A DNA stretch of 15,746 nt from assembly GCA_023426545.1 (NCBI GenBank), contig JAFAAN010000158.1:1-15746 (forward strand). The letters run 5' to 3'. The translations under genes were made by a program, and so were the position numbers. Source of the stretch: Pseudomonadota bacterium. Its GTDB lineage: Bacteria; Myxococcota; Myxococcia; Myxococcales; Myxococcaceae. This document shows positions 1-6,614 of the stretch, piece by piece. The notes beneath the pieces are model-generated. The model was given only the letters and a program-made list of their open reading frames with translations. It was not told the DNA's origin and did not search any database. The first letter of the stretch is position 1; each line of letters begins with the position of its first letter.

Positions 1-22
1 GACCCGACGCAGGAGGATGTGC

Positions 23-574
23 ATGGAAGGCGGTACCAGCGCGCTCGCGCGGCTGAAGTCTACCTGGGCCCGGGCCCGAAGCCGCTGGTGGGTGCGCTGG
101 GGTGTGGACCTGGCCGTGCTCGCCGTGCTCTTCGCGGCGGTGGCCGCGTGGCAGGCCCGCAACCTTCCCGGCGCCGGGACACCCGCCCCCGACTTCACCC
201 TGACCTCGCTGTCGGGTGACACCGTGCGGCTCGACGCGCTGCGGGGCAAGCCCGTGGTGGTGGCCTTCTGGGCGCCCTGGTGTGGCGTCTGCGGGATGGA
301 GTCCTCGAACCTCTCCCAGCTGCGCAAGCTCGCGGGGGACTCCGCCCATGTGGTGTCCGTCGCCGTGGCCTATGAGGACGAGGAGGCCGTGCGCGGCTTC
401 GTCCAGAAGCACGAGGTGGATTACCCGGTGCTGCTGGGAGACGACGCCATCCAGTCTGCCTGGCGCGTGGACCGCTTCCCCACCGTGTTCTTCGTCTCGC
501 CCGAGGGGCGCGTGGAGCGGGCCGCGGTGGGCTACACCACCCTTGCCGGCCTGTCCTGGCGGCTGCTGCTGTAA
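23..574 (+). CDS. Membrane-anchored TlpA/ScsD-like thioredoxin-fold protein
   Basis: This is a thiol-disulfide oxidoreductase of 183 aa, probably acting on the periplasmic side of the inner membrane. A basic N-terminus (residues 10-25, several Arg and Trp) leads into one hydrophobic segment at about residues 28-43, which reads as a signal anchor with the rest exported. The thioredoxin/AhpC-TSA-like domain runs from about 54 to the end. It carries the active site W-C-G-V-C (Cys87 and Cys90) and the cis-proline in FPTVFF (Pro153). The CGVC dipeptide and the compact length resemble ScsD/TlpA proteins more than cytoplasmic thioredoxin. I chose ATG 23 because AGGAGG at 11-16 sits 6 nt before it; ATG 17 directly abuts the Shine-Dalgarno. 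It converges on cysA across a 43-bp gap with no clear terminator. The partner substrate is unknown. Family assignment is firm; direction (reductase or oxidase) is not determined. Confidence 0.9.
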   Translation: MEGGTSALARLKSTWARARSRWWVRWGVDLAVLAVLFAAVAAWQARNLPGAGTPAPDFTLTSLSGDTVRLDALRGKPVVVAFWAPWCGVCGMESSNLSQLRKLAGDSAHVVSVAVAYEDEEAVRGFVQKHEVDYPVLLGDDAIQSAWRVDRFPTVFFVSPEGRVERAAVGYTTLAGLSWRLLL

Positions 575-617
575 GCCAGCGCGCGCCCCACGGCGCCTCG
601 CCCCGAAGACACGCCCC

Positions 618-1685
618 CTAGATGGAGTAGTCCCCCACGAAGAGGGTGGCGGTCCGGACGTCGGCGCGCACCGAGTCGCCCTCGGTGAGCCCGAGCGCAT
701 CGAACTCGGAACGCGGCACCTCCACCGTGACCTCGTCGCCGGTGGGCAGCCGAAGGAACACCTTCACGTAGCCCCCCACCGGCTTGAGCCGCTCCACCCG
801 CCCCATGGCCGTCGACGCACTCGCGGCGTCAGTGAGCGACCGGGCCAGCTTGATGTCATGCGGACGAACGAAGGCCCGCACCGGCTCGCCCTCGCGCGCG
901 GCGGCTGGCGCCGCGATGGACAGCGCCCCCATATCCGCCCTCCCCGCCTGCACGTGGCCACGCAGCACGCTGCCACCCCCAATGAAGGACGCAACGAAGG
1001 GAGAGGCGGGCCGGTCATAGATGTCCGCGGGCGAGCCGGCCTGTGCCACCCGCCCCTCGCTCATCACCACCACGTGCTGGGAGATCTCCAGGGCCTCCTG
1101 CTGGTCATGCGTCACCAGCAGCGTTGTCAGCCGTGTCCGCTCATGCAGGGCGTGGAGCCACTCGCGCAGTTCCTCACGCACGCGCGTGTCCAGCGCGCCA
1201 AAGGGCTCGTCCAGCAGGAGCACGCGGGGGCGGATGGCCAGGGCGCGAGCGAAAGCCACCCGCTGGCGCTGCCCGCCAGAGAGCTGCCCGGGGTAGCGAC
1301 GCGCCAGGTGCTCCAGTTGCACCATGCGGAGCATCTCCTCCACCCGCGCGTCGCGCTCGGCCCTGGGCACGCGCCGTATCTCCAGGCCGAAGGCCACGTT
1401 CTCCCGCACCGTCATGTGCTTGAAGAGGGCGTAGCTCTGGAAGACGACCCCCACCCCGCGCTGCTGTACGGGCATCGTGGTGCAGTCCACGCCATCGATG
1501 AGTACGCGGCCCTCGTCCGGAATCTCCAGCCCCGCGATGAGCCGCAGCAGCGTGGACTTGCCAGCGCCCGAGGGGCCGAGCAGCGAGGTGATGGCGCCCT
1601 CGGGGGCATGGAAGGACGCGCCCGAAACGGCGGGGCTGCCACCCGGGCTGAAACGGCGGGCAAGCTGCTCGACGACGATGCTCAT
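618..1685 (-). CDS. cysA: Sulfate/thiosulfate ABC transporter ATP-binding protein CysA
   Basis: This is the ATPase subunit of the sulfate importer (355 aa), bound to the cytoplasmic face of the CysT/CysW pair. All ABC motifs are intact: Walker A GPSGAGKST (37-45), Q-loop Gln83, signature LSGGQ (135-139), Walker B LLLDE with Asp159/Glu160, D-loop GALD, and H-loop His193 in VTHDQ. After about residue 235 comes a C-terminal extension typical of CysA/MalK-type importers, ending in a TOBE-like segment (VERLKPVGGYVKVFLRL). The length matches CysA (about 350-365 aa). ATG 1685 overlaps the cysW stop as ATGA, so the two are translationally coupled; longer upstream readings of the frame lie inside cysW and are not used. 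It is the last gene of the operon. ATPases of this family also serve molybdate and other importers, but the linked CysT, CysW and sulfate-binding protein fix the substrate class. Confidence 0.95.
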   Translation of the reverse strand: MSIVVEQLARRFSPGGSPAVSGASFHAPEGAITSLLGPSGAGKSTLLRLIAGLEIPDEGRVLIDGVDCTTMPVQQRGVGVVFQSYALFKHMTVRENVAFGLEIRRVPRAERDARVEEMLRMVQLEHLARRYPGQLSGGQRQRVAFARALAIRPRVLLLDEPFGALDTRVREELREWLHALHERTRLTTLLVTHDQQEALEISQHVVVMSEGRVAQAGSPADIYDRPASPFVASFIGGGSVLRGHVQAGRADMGALSIAAPAAAREGEPVRAFVRPHDIKLARSLTDAASASTAMGRVERLKPVGGYVKVFLRLPTGDEVTVEVPRSEFDALGLTEGDSVRADVRTATLFVGDYSI

Positions 1686-2530
1686 GACGGCTGGCTCCTC
1701 CACTCCACGAACTTCTTCACCACCAATGTCACGAGCGCGAGCAACGCCAGCAGCGACGCCACGGCGAAGGCGCCGGCCAGGTCGTACTCGTTGTAGAGAA
1801 TCTCCGCGTGCAGCGGCAGCGTGGTCGTCACGCCGCGCACGTGGCCTGACACCACGGACACGGCGCCGAACTCGCCCATCGCCCGCGCGTTGCAGAGGAT
1901 GACGCCGTAGAGGACACCCCACTTCACCTTCGGGAGCGTCACGCGCAGGAAGGTGCGCCACCCGCTCGCGCCCAGCGTCAGCGCCGCTTCCTCCTCGCCG
2001 CTGCCCTGGGCCTCCATCACCGGAAGGACTTCCCGTGCGACGAAGGGGAAGGTGACGAACACGGTGGCCAGGACGATGCCCGGCACGGAGAAGATGACAC
2101 GCAGGTCATGCTCCGCCAGCCATGGGCCCAGCCAGCCCTGACGGCCGAAGAGCAGCACGAAGATGAGGCCCGCGATGACCGGAGACACACTGAAGGGCAG
2201 GTCGATAAGCGTCATCAGCAGCGCGCGCCCTCGGAAGCGGTACCGCGCGATGAGCCACGCGGCAGCCAGCCCGAAGACGAGGTTGAGCGGTACGGCGATG
2301 GCAGCGGCCAGCAGCGTCAGCCGCATGGCCGCAAGCGATGCCGGATTCGTCAGTGAGGCCACATAGGCCGCCCAACCCTTCTGGAAGGCGAAGGTGAAGA
2401 CGGCCACCAGCGGAACGACGAGGAACACCCCCAGGAGCAGCAGCGCCGCGCCAATGAGTCCCCAGCGGACGAAGGCCGGGCCATTGAGGCCGCGCGCCCG
2501 GCGGCGCAGGACGAGAGTGGATGGGGGCAT
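1682..2530 (-). CDS. cysW: Sulfate ABC transporter permease CysW
   Basis: This is the second inner-membrane permease of the sulfate importer, 282 aa from ATG 2530. A short basic N-terminus is followed by a first membrane segment (GLIGAALLLLGVFLVVPLVAV) and about five more. The cytoplasmic EAA loop that contacts CysA is clear (EEEAALTLGASGWRTFLRV, followed by LPKVKWGVLYG). Typical CysW signatures are present, including RFRGRALLMTLIDLPFSVSP and NARAMGEFGAVSVVSGH. Two starts are possible. GTG 2539 overlaps the cysT stop as GTGA, while ATG 2530 has GGAG ten bases upstream. I report ATG; GTG would add three residues. It is coupled to cysA by a 4-base overlap and heterodimerises with CysT. Confidence 0.93.
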   Translation of the reverse strand: MPPSTLVLRRRARGLNGPAFVRWGLIGAALLLLGVFLVVPLVAVFTFAFQKGWAAYVASLTNPASLAAMRLTLLAAAIAVPLNLVFGLAAAWLIARYRFRGRALLMTLIDLPFSVSPVIAGLIFVLLFGRQGWLGPWLAEHDLRVIFSVPGIVLATVFVTFPFVAREVLPVMEAQGSGEEEAALTLGASGWRTFLRVTLPKVKWGVLYGVILCNARAMGEFGAVSVVSGHVRGVTTTLPLHAEILYNEYDLAGAFAVASLLALLALVTLVVKKFVEWRSQPS

Positions 2531-2535
2531 GGCGC

Positions 2536-3378
2536 TCACGCTCCGGGACGGGCTTCCAGCCGGCGATGGCTCCAGCGATGGAGCAGATTGACGGCCAGCA
2601 GCAGCGAGAACGACGCCGCGAGCATGACAGTGGCGATGGCCGTCGCCCCCGCGTAGTCGTACTGCTCCAGGCGGGTGACGATGAGCAGCGGGACAATCTC
2701 CGTGCGCAGCGGCATGTTTCCGGAGATGAAGACGACGGAGCCGTACTCCCCCAGCGCCCGGGCAAAGGCCAGCGTGAAGCCACTGAGGAGCGCCGGGAAG
2801 ATGGCCGGGAAGAGGACGCGCCGGAACGTCTGCCAGGGCGTGGCGCCCAGCGTGGCCGCGGCCTCCTCCACGTCCGCGTCGATGCCCTCCAGCACGGGCT
2901 GCACCGTGCGCACCACGAAGGGCAGCCCGATGAACGTCAACGCGACGGCCACGCCCACGGACGTGTAGGCCACCTGGATGCCCAGCGCCTCCAGGTGCCG
3001 GCCATACCAACCCTTCGCGGAGAACAGCGTCGTGAGCGTGAGCCCGGCCACCGCCGTGGGCAGCGCGAAGGGCAGGTCCACCAGGGACTCGAGCACGTCA
3101 CGTCCCGGGAAGCGGTAGCGCACCAGCACCCAGGCCACCAGCAGGCCGAAGACGGCGTTGGCCAGCGCCGCGGCCAGCGAGGCCCCAAAGCTGAGCCGAT
3201 ACGCGGCGAGCGCGCGTGACGTCGTCACCGTGCCCCAGAACACCTCCCAGCTCAGGGAGAACGTGCGCAGGAAGAGGCTGGAGAGCGGGATGAGGACGAC
3301 GAGCCCCAGATAGAACCAGGTGTAGCCCAGCGACAGGCGGAACCCCGGGAGCACCCGGTGTTGGGAAGGTCGGGACAT
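2536..3378 (-). CDS. cysT: Sulfate ABC transporter permease CysT (CysU)
   Basis: This is the first inner-membrane permease subunit of the sulfate importer (280 aa). It opens with a basic cytoplasmic tail and a membrane segment at YTWFYLGLVVLIPLSSLFL. The binding-protein-dependent permease domain follows with about six membrane helices. The EAA loop is EEAAATLGATPWQTFRRVLFP, and the CysT-type segments RFPGRDVLESLVDLPFALPTAVAG and FARALGEYGSVVFISGN are obvious. The latter is paralogous to the matching part of CysW, as known for this heterodimer. The gene starts 12 bp after the stop of the binding protein and runs into cysW, giving the standard order of a sulfate operon. Confidence 0.95.
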   Translation of the reverse strand: MSRPSQHRVLPGFRLSLGYTWFYLGLVVLIPLSSLFLRTFSLSWEVFWGTVTTSRALAAYRLSFGASLAAALANAVFGLLVAWVLVRYRFPGRDVLESLVDLPFALPTAVAGLTLTTLFSAKGWYGRHLEALGIQVAYTSVGVAVALTFIGLPFVVRTVQPVLEGIDADVEEAAATLGATPWQTFRRVLFPAIFPALLSGFTLAFARALGEYGSVVFISGNMPLRTEIVPLLIVTRLEQYDYAGATAIATVMLAASFSLLLAVNLLHRWSHRRLEARPGA

Positions 3379-3390
3379 GGCGCGGCGTCC

Positions 3391-4437
3391 TCAGTTCGCC
3401 CGCGGCGCGTAGATGCGGTCGAAAACGCCGCCGTCAGCGAAGTGCGCCGCCTGTGCGCGGGCCCAGTCCCCGGCCACCTCCGCGAGCGTGAGGCGCTTCA
3501 CCTGGGGAAAGTCGCCCGCGTACTTCGCGGCCACTGTGTCCGAGCGTGGCCGGAAGTGGTGGCGGGCGGCAATCTCCTGGCCCTCGTCGGAGTACAGGTA
3601 GCGCAGGTACGCCTCGGCCACGGCGCGGGTTCCCTTGCGGTCCACGTTGCGGTCCACCAGGGCGACGGGAGGCTCGGCGAGGATGCTCACCGGCGGCACC
3701 ACCACCTCGAGCTCCGCCTGCCCCACCTCCCGCGTGAGGAGGAAGGCCTCGTTCTCCCAGGCCAGCAGCACGTCCCCCAGGCCTCGCTCTGCGAAGGTGG
3801 TGGTGGCGCCCCGCGCGCCCGAGTCCAGCACGGGCACGTTGCGATAGAGCTTCTCCACGTACGCCTGCGCGCGCGCCTCGCTGCCCCCCTCCCCTTTCAG
3901 TGCCTGCCCCCAGGCAGCCAGGTAGTTCCACCTCGCGCCGCCCGACGTCTTCGGGTTGGGGGTGATGACAGCGACGCCCTCGCGCACCAGGTCATCCCAG
4001 TCGTGGATGCCCTTCGGGTTGCCCTTGCGCACCACGAAGACGATGGTCGACGTGTACGGCGCGCTGTGATTCGGCAGCCTCGACTGCCAGTCCACCGGCA
4101 GCAACTGTGCCTGCTGGTGCAGCATGTCCACGTCGTACGCGAGCGCCAGCGTGACGACGTCCGCCGCCAGCCCTTCGATGACGGACCGGGCCTGCTTCCC
4201 GGAGCCGCCATGCGACTGCCGGATGGAGACCTGCTGGCCACGCGTGGCCTCCCAGTGCTTCGCGAAGGCGGCGTTGAGGTCCTCGTAGAGCTCTCGCGTG
4301 GGGTCATACGAGACGTTGAGCAACGTGACGCTCCCGTCGGGGGACGCCTCGCCCGATGCCCGGGAGCAACCCACGATGGACAGCAGCAGGGCCAACAGGA
4401 CCCAATTCCTCGCGCTCGGGCGCGCTCGACTTTCCAT
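3391..4437 (-). CDS. sbp: Sulfate/thiosulfate-binding lipoprotein (Sbp/CysP family)
   Basis: This is the solute receptor of the importer, 348 aa, predicted to be anchored as a lipoprotein. It delivers sulfate or thiosulfate to CysT/CysW. The signal peptide is basic then hydrophobic (NWVLLALLLSIVGC), with lipobox I-V-G-C at Cys24. Family signatures are intact: NVSYDPTRELYEDLN near the mature N-terminus, QSHGGSGKQARSVIEGL, and NPKTSGGARWNYLAAW. ATG 4437 is chosen because GAGG lies 6-7 nt upstream and it gives a proper signal peptide; an in-frame start at 4479 would place 14 residues ahead of the signal and would lie inside the terminator hairpin. CysP and Sbp cannot be separated by eye. It is the first gene of the operon and is preceded by a 94-nt spacer downstream of a Cys-rich leader ORF. 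Confidence 0.94.
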   Translation of the reverse strand: MESRARPSARNWVLLALLLSIVGCSRASGEASPDGSVTLLNVSYDPTRELYEDLNAAFAKHWEATRGQQVSIRQSHGGSGKQARSVIEGLAADVVTLALAYDVDMLHQQAQLLPVDWQSRLPNHSAPYTSTIVFVVRKGNPKGIHDWDDLVREGVAVITPNPKTSGGARWNYLAAWGQALKGEGGSEARAQAYVEKLYRNVPVLDSGARGATTTFAERGLGDVLLAWENEAFLLTREVGQAELEVVVPPVSILAEPPVALVDRNVDRKGTRAVAEAYLRYLYSDEGQEIAARHHFRPRSDTVAAKYAGDFPQVKRLTLAEVAGDWARAQAAHFADGGVFDRIYAPRAN

Positions 4438-4470
4438 ACGGGACCTCGGAGGTGAAACGGGGCCACGCGA

Positions 4471-4509
4471 GAAAGTCAAAAGCCCACTCCCTCGCGGGCA
4501 GTGGGCTTT
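4471..4509 (-). terminator. Intrinsic terminator/attenuator in the sulfate operon leader
   Basis: Bases 4479-4488 (AAAGCCCACT on +) and 4500-4509 (AGTGGGCTTT) form a perfect 10-bp stem. Three inner pairs CCC/GGG (4489-4491 with 4496-4498) nearly close the loop. Read on the minus strand the stem is followed by TTTTGACTTT, a T-rich tract as expected of a Rho-independent terminator. It lies between the Cys-rich leader ORF and the first transporter gene, 34-72 nt before the ATG at 4437. No complete minus-strand gene upstream would need it, which supports an attenuator role. Confidence 0.72.
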
Positions 4510-4593
4510 CCGGACAGCACGACCAGGGCGCTCAGGCCACTGGCGGACAGGCGCCCACCGCGAATGCCGGACAGCAGCAACACGTCGGGTGGG
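4498..4593 (-). promoter_or_regulatory. Candidate antiterminator and protector pairings (Cys attenuator)
   Basis: Three mutually exclusive pairings can be read in the minus-strand RNA. Segment 2 (4553-4561, GCGGUGGGC, codons Ala16-Gly18 of the leader) is complementary to segment 3 (4498-4506, GCCCACUGC) over 9 pairs with one G-U. Segment 3 shares 4500-4506 with the 5' arm of the terminator, so pairing 2:3 prevents termination. Segment 1 (4588-4593, CCCACC, codons Thr5-Pro7) can pair with GGUGGG inside segment 2 and would free segment 3 for the terminator. Segments 1 and 2 flank the four Cys codons. A ribosome stalled there should cover segment 1 and leave segment 2 free. The pairings are seen; the mechanism is inferred. 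Confidence 0.55.
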
Positions 4594-4606
4594 TCGAGCA
4601 CGTCAT
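4532..4606 (-). CDS. Poly-cysteine leader peptide of the sulfate operon (24 aa)
   Basis: This is a short ORF upstream of the sulfate-binding protein gene and in the same direction. It starts at ATG 4606 and stops at TGA 4532-4534. The peptide begins MTCSTHPTCCCC and has six cysteines in 24 residues: Cys3, Cys9-12 in an unbroken run (codons TGT TGC TGC TGT, 4571-4582) and Cys20. No Shine-Dalgarno is visible. A -35-like box at 4641-4646 would put the transcript start only a few bases before the ATG, so it may be nearly leaderless. An in-frame GTG at 4618 is an alternative start. A four-Cys run followed by an intrinsic terminator and sulfur-uptake genes fits a regulatory leader peptide, as known in principle for trp/his attenuators and for poly-Cys leader ORFs of mycobacteria. 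Whether it is translated is inference. Confidence 0.62.
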   Translation of the reverse strand: MTCSTHPTCCCCPAFAVGACPPVA

Positions 4607-4616
4607 CGTGCCCGAC

Positions 4617-4646
4617 ACGATGCCTTTGGGCACCCCGCGTTGTCAA
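4617..4646 (-). promoter_or_regulatory. Candidate sigma-70-type promoter of the sulfate operon
   Basis: On the minus strand a perfect consensus -35 hexamer TTGACA lies at 4641-4646. An 18-nt spacer leads to CATCGT (4617-4622), a weak -10 that keeps the conserved second A and last T. A start near 4609 would put the first base about three nucleotides before the leader ATG at 4606. The exact -35 in this GC-rich setting is notable; the -10 is poor. Confidence 0.42.
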
Positions 4647-4730
4647 CGCGACCGGGGCTACCGGGTGGAGGCGCCTCTGACAGAGCTCCCGTCTCCTGCC
4701 AGCCAATTCCGGCCCCAGGTCGCGGCCAAG

Positions 4731-5463
4731 GGCGCGGAACCCGTGGTGCTGGTGGGCCCGGTCGGCGTGGGAAAGTTGGAGCTGTCCAGGATGCTGGTGG
4801 AGCTGTTCTTCGGAGCGAAGGAGGCATGGTGCGCCTGGACGTGGGGGAGTACGCCGGGCCGGATGCGCTGCTGCGGCTGATGGGGGATGGCGATACGCCG
4901 GGGCAGCTCGCCGCCTCGGTGCGCCGACAGCCCTGCTGCGCGGTGCTGCTGGATGAGGGCGATTCACCGATGCCACGGGCCGCACCGTCAGCTTCCGCAA
5001 CACGGTGGTGCTGCTCACCAGCAACCTGGGCGCGGACAGCGCAGGGCGCTCGCTGGGCTTCGGGGAGCGCGGTGTCCAGGAGCACGAGGCGCACTACCTG
5101 GGCGCGGCCACCACCTTCTTCCGGCCCGAGCTGCTGAACCGGCTGGACCGGGTGGTGCCCTACCGGGCGCTCACGCCGGACGTCATCGAGTCCCTCACCC
5201 GGCGCACGCTGGAAGCGGCGCTCTCACGCGAGGGGCTCAGCCGCCGGGGCGTGAAGGTGACATTCGGGGAGGACGTGGTGCAGTACCTGGCGCGCACCGG
5301 CTTCGACGCGCGCTATGGGGCGAGGCCACTCAAGCGCGCCGTGGAGCAGCACGTGGTGGCGCCCCTCGCGCAGTGGCTGGCGGCCCTTGCGTCCAGCGCG
5401 CCCCCTCGGGTGATGCTCGGCGTGGGGGCGGCGGGACGCATTGAGCTGAGGGGCCTCGGCTGA
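4731..5463 (+). pseudogene. Decayed Clp/ClpB-type AAA+ ATPase (C-terminal half, frameshifted)
   Basis: These are remnants of the second AAA+ module of a Clp/Hsp100 ATPase spread over three frames. Piece A (4731-4826) reads EPVVLVGPVGVGKLELSR with a full Walker A and ends at FFGAKEA. Piece B (4826-4957) begins MVRLDVGEYAG and ends at Walker B VLLDE. Piece C (4957-5463) begins GRFTDATGRTVSFRNT and continues with sensor-1 TSNLG, FFRPELLNRLD and the D2-small domain (GFDARYGARPLKRAVEQHV) to the stop at 5461-5463. Between A and B one base is missing. Between B and C about 20 codons that follow the DE box in intact Clp proteins are absent and the frame shifts again. All N-terminal domains are gone. 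Piece C alone is open from 4957 and could be annotated as a short ORF, but it lacks both Walker motifs. It retains an LGF tripeptide after TSNLG, at the place where ClpA/ClpC carry their ClpP-docking loop. Confidence 0.85.
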
Positions 5464-5476
5464 TGACCGAGGCCCC
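5450..5476. terminator. Bidirectional terminator-like hairpin between Clp remnant and sodB
   Basis: GGGGCCTCGG (5450-5459) and CCGAGGCCCC (5467-5476) form a perfect 10-bp GC-rich stem with a 7-nt loop. The stem contains the stop of the + strand remnant and lies 20 bp beyond the sodB stop on the minus strand, at a convergent junction. There is no real T-tract on either side, so it is a weak intrinsic terminator or a 3'-end stabilising hairpin. Confidence 0.6.
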
Positions 5477-5495
5477 TTGGCCCGTGACGAACTCG

Positions 5496-6077
5496 TTAGC
5501 CCTTGAAGTTCTTGGCCACGAAGTCCCAGTTCACGAGGTGGTTGAGGAACGTGTCGATGAACTTGGGCCGCGCGTTCCGGAAATCGATGTAGTAGGCGTG
5601 CTCCCACACGTCGATCGTCAGCAGGGCCTTCTGGCCATGCTTCATGGGCAGGTCGGCGTTGCTCGTCTTCGAGACCTTGAGCTTGCCGTTGTCCAGCACC
5701 AGCCAAGCCCAGCCCGAGCCGAACTGCGTGGCGGCGGCGTTGGCGAACTCCTCACGGAACTTGTCGAAGGAGCCAAAGTCACGGTCGATGGCGGCCGCCA
5801 GCTCGCCCGTCGGCTTCCCACCACCGCCAGACTTCATGCACTGCCAGAAGAAGGTGTGGTTCCACACCTGCGCGGCGTTGTTGAACACACCACCGTCGCT
5901 GCTGAGGATGATCTCCTCCAGCGACTTGCTCGCCTCCGCCTTGCCCTCCAGGAGCTTGTTCAGGTTGTTGACGTAGGCGGCGTGATGCTTGTCGTGGTGG
6001 TACTCGAGCGTCTCCGCGCTCATGTGCGGCTCGAGGGCATTCTTCGCGTACGGCAGTTCAGGGAGCGTGAACGACAT
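5496..6077 (-). CDS. sodB: Iron superoxide dismutase SodB
   Basis: It converts superoxide to oxygen and hydrogen peroxide in the cytoplasm (193 aa). The N-terminus MSFTLPELPYAKNALEPH closely resembles E. coli SodB. Metal ligands are in place: His27, His74 (in AAQVWNHTFFW), Asp156 and His160 (in DVWEHAYY). Gln70 in AAQVWNH is the position that typically marks iron rather than manganese enzymes, and the length matches dimeric FeSOD. No signal peptide is seen. ATG 6077 is preferred over ATG 6083 because AAAGGA sits 7 nt upstream of the former and abuts the latter. It follows the flavin reductase gene by 25 bp and is probably cotranscribed with it. Confidence 0.97.
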   Translation of the reverse strand: MSFTLPELPYAKNALEPHMSAETLEYHHDKHHAAYVNNLNKLLEGKAEASKSLEEIILSSDGGVFNNAAQVWNHTFFWQCMKSGGGGKPTGELAAAIDRDFGSFDKFREEFANAAATQFGSGWAWLVLDNGKLKVSKTSNADLPMKHGQKALLTIDVWEHAYYIDFRNARPKFIDTFLNHLVNWDFVAKNFKG

Positions 6078-6102
6078 GGTCATTTCCTTTCGGAGTGAGA
6101 GG

Positions 6103-6603
6103 TCAGGCGCAATCGGTATCAGACGGCGGCAACGAGGTCACGGTTCGATATCCCCGCTCCCAATAAAGAAGGGGCTCCTGCTGACGTCCCTCGTGAATGC
6201 GTGTGACCCGGCCGACAATCAGCGTGTGGTCACCGTGACGATGCAGGCCGTGCACCACGCAGGACAGCCCCACCAGGCTGTCCTGAACGAAGGCCGCATC
6301 ATCGAAGAGGCGGGCATCGGGCTCGCCCTGGGCGCACGTCACGGACACGGAACGTTGGGCGGCGGACAGAACGCTGAGCGTGAAGCCGCCCGTGGCCTCC
6401 ACGCGCTGCAGCGTGCGTGACGCCTGTGAAAGGGCCACCACCACCAGCGGCGGCTCCAAGGAAAGCGAGCTGAAGGAGCTGACCGTCGTCGCGCGGACGC
6501 CCTCCGCATCCCGTACCGCCAACACGGCCACGCCACTGGCCCACCGGGCCAGCGCGTCCCGGAAGCCGCGAGCGTCCACTCCTTCTGGCGTGCTCTGGAT
6601 CAT
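6103..6603 (-). CDS. Flavin reductase-like FMN-binding protein
   Basis: This is a 166-aa member of the flavin reductase-like domain family (HpaC/DIM6-NTAB type), which uses NAD(P)H to reduce FMN or FAD, often for a partner monooxygenase. Family features are the N-terminal helix RDALARWASGVAVLAVRD, the flavin-phosphate segment GVRATTVSSFSSLSLEPPLVVVALS, GGFTLSVLSAAQ, and the C-terminal VHGLHRHGDHTLIVGRV...PLLYW. The length is standard. ATG 6603 is preceded closely by AGGGGG. No monooxygenase partner lies in the window; the downstream neighbour is sodB, 25 bp away. Reduced free flavin autoxidises to superoxide, so coexpression with SOD is chemically sensible (inference). The 112-bp upstream gap holds dyad symmetries. 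Confidence 0.88.
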   Translation of the reverse strand: MIQSTPEGVDARGFRDALARWASGVAVLAVRDAEGVRATTVSSFSSLSLEPPLVVVALSQASRTLQRVEATGGFTLSVLSAAQRSVSVTCAQGEPDARLFDDAAFVQDSLVGLSCVVHGLHRHGDHTLIVGRVTRIHEGRQQEPLLYWERGYRTVTSLPPSDTDCA

Positions 6604-6614
6604 GCCCCCTGGAT

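Noticed and set aside
1..56. Possible 3' end of an upstream gene overlapping the thioredoxin start (stop TGA at 54-56)
   Set aside because: There are only about 17 codons with no recognisable motif; they cannot be told from a chance frame.
575..617. Terminator between the thioredoxin gene and cysA
   Set aside because: No stem of useful length and no T-tract could be found in the 43-bp convergent gap.
216..1796. A 526-codon + strand open frame opposite cysA
   Set aside because: It is antisense to a fully conserved ATPase. Its translation is Arg/His/Gly-rich low complexity with no family motif, as expected from a GC-rich shadow frame.
4476..5024. A 182-codon minus-strand open frame through the sulfate leader
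   Set aside because: It has no recognisable domain, is antisense to the Clp remnant and runs into the terminator hairpin. The short poly-Cys frame is the one with matching context.
4957..5463. The third Clp-remnant frame as an independent functional gene
   Set aside because: It lacks both Walker motifs and any clear ribosome site, and the matching upstream pieces lie in other frames, so it is better called part of a pseudogene.
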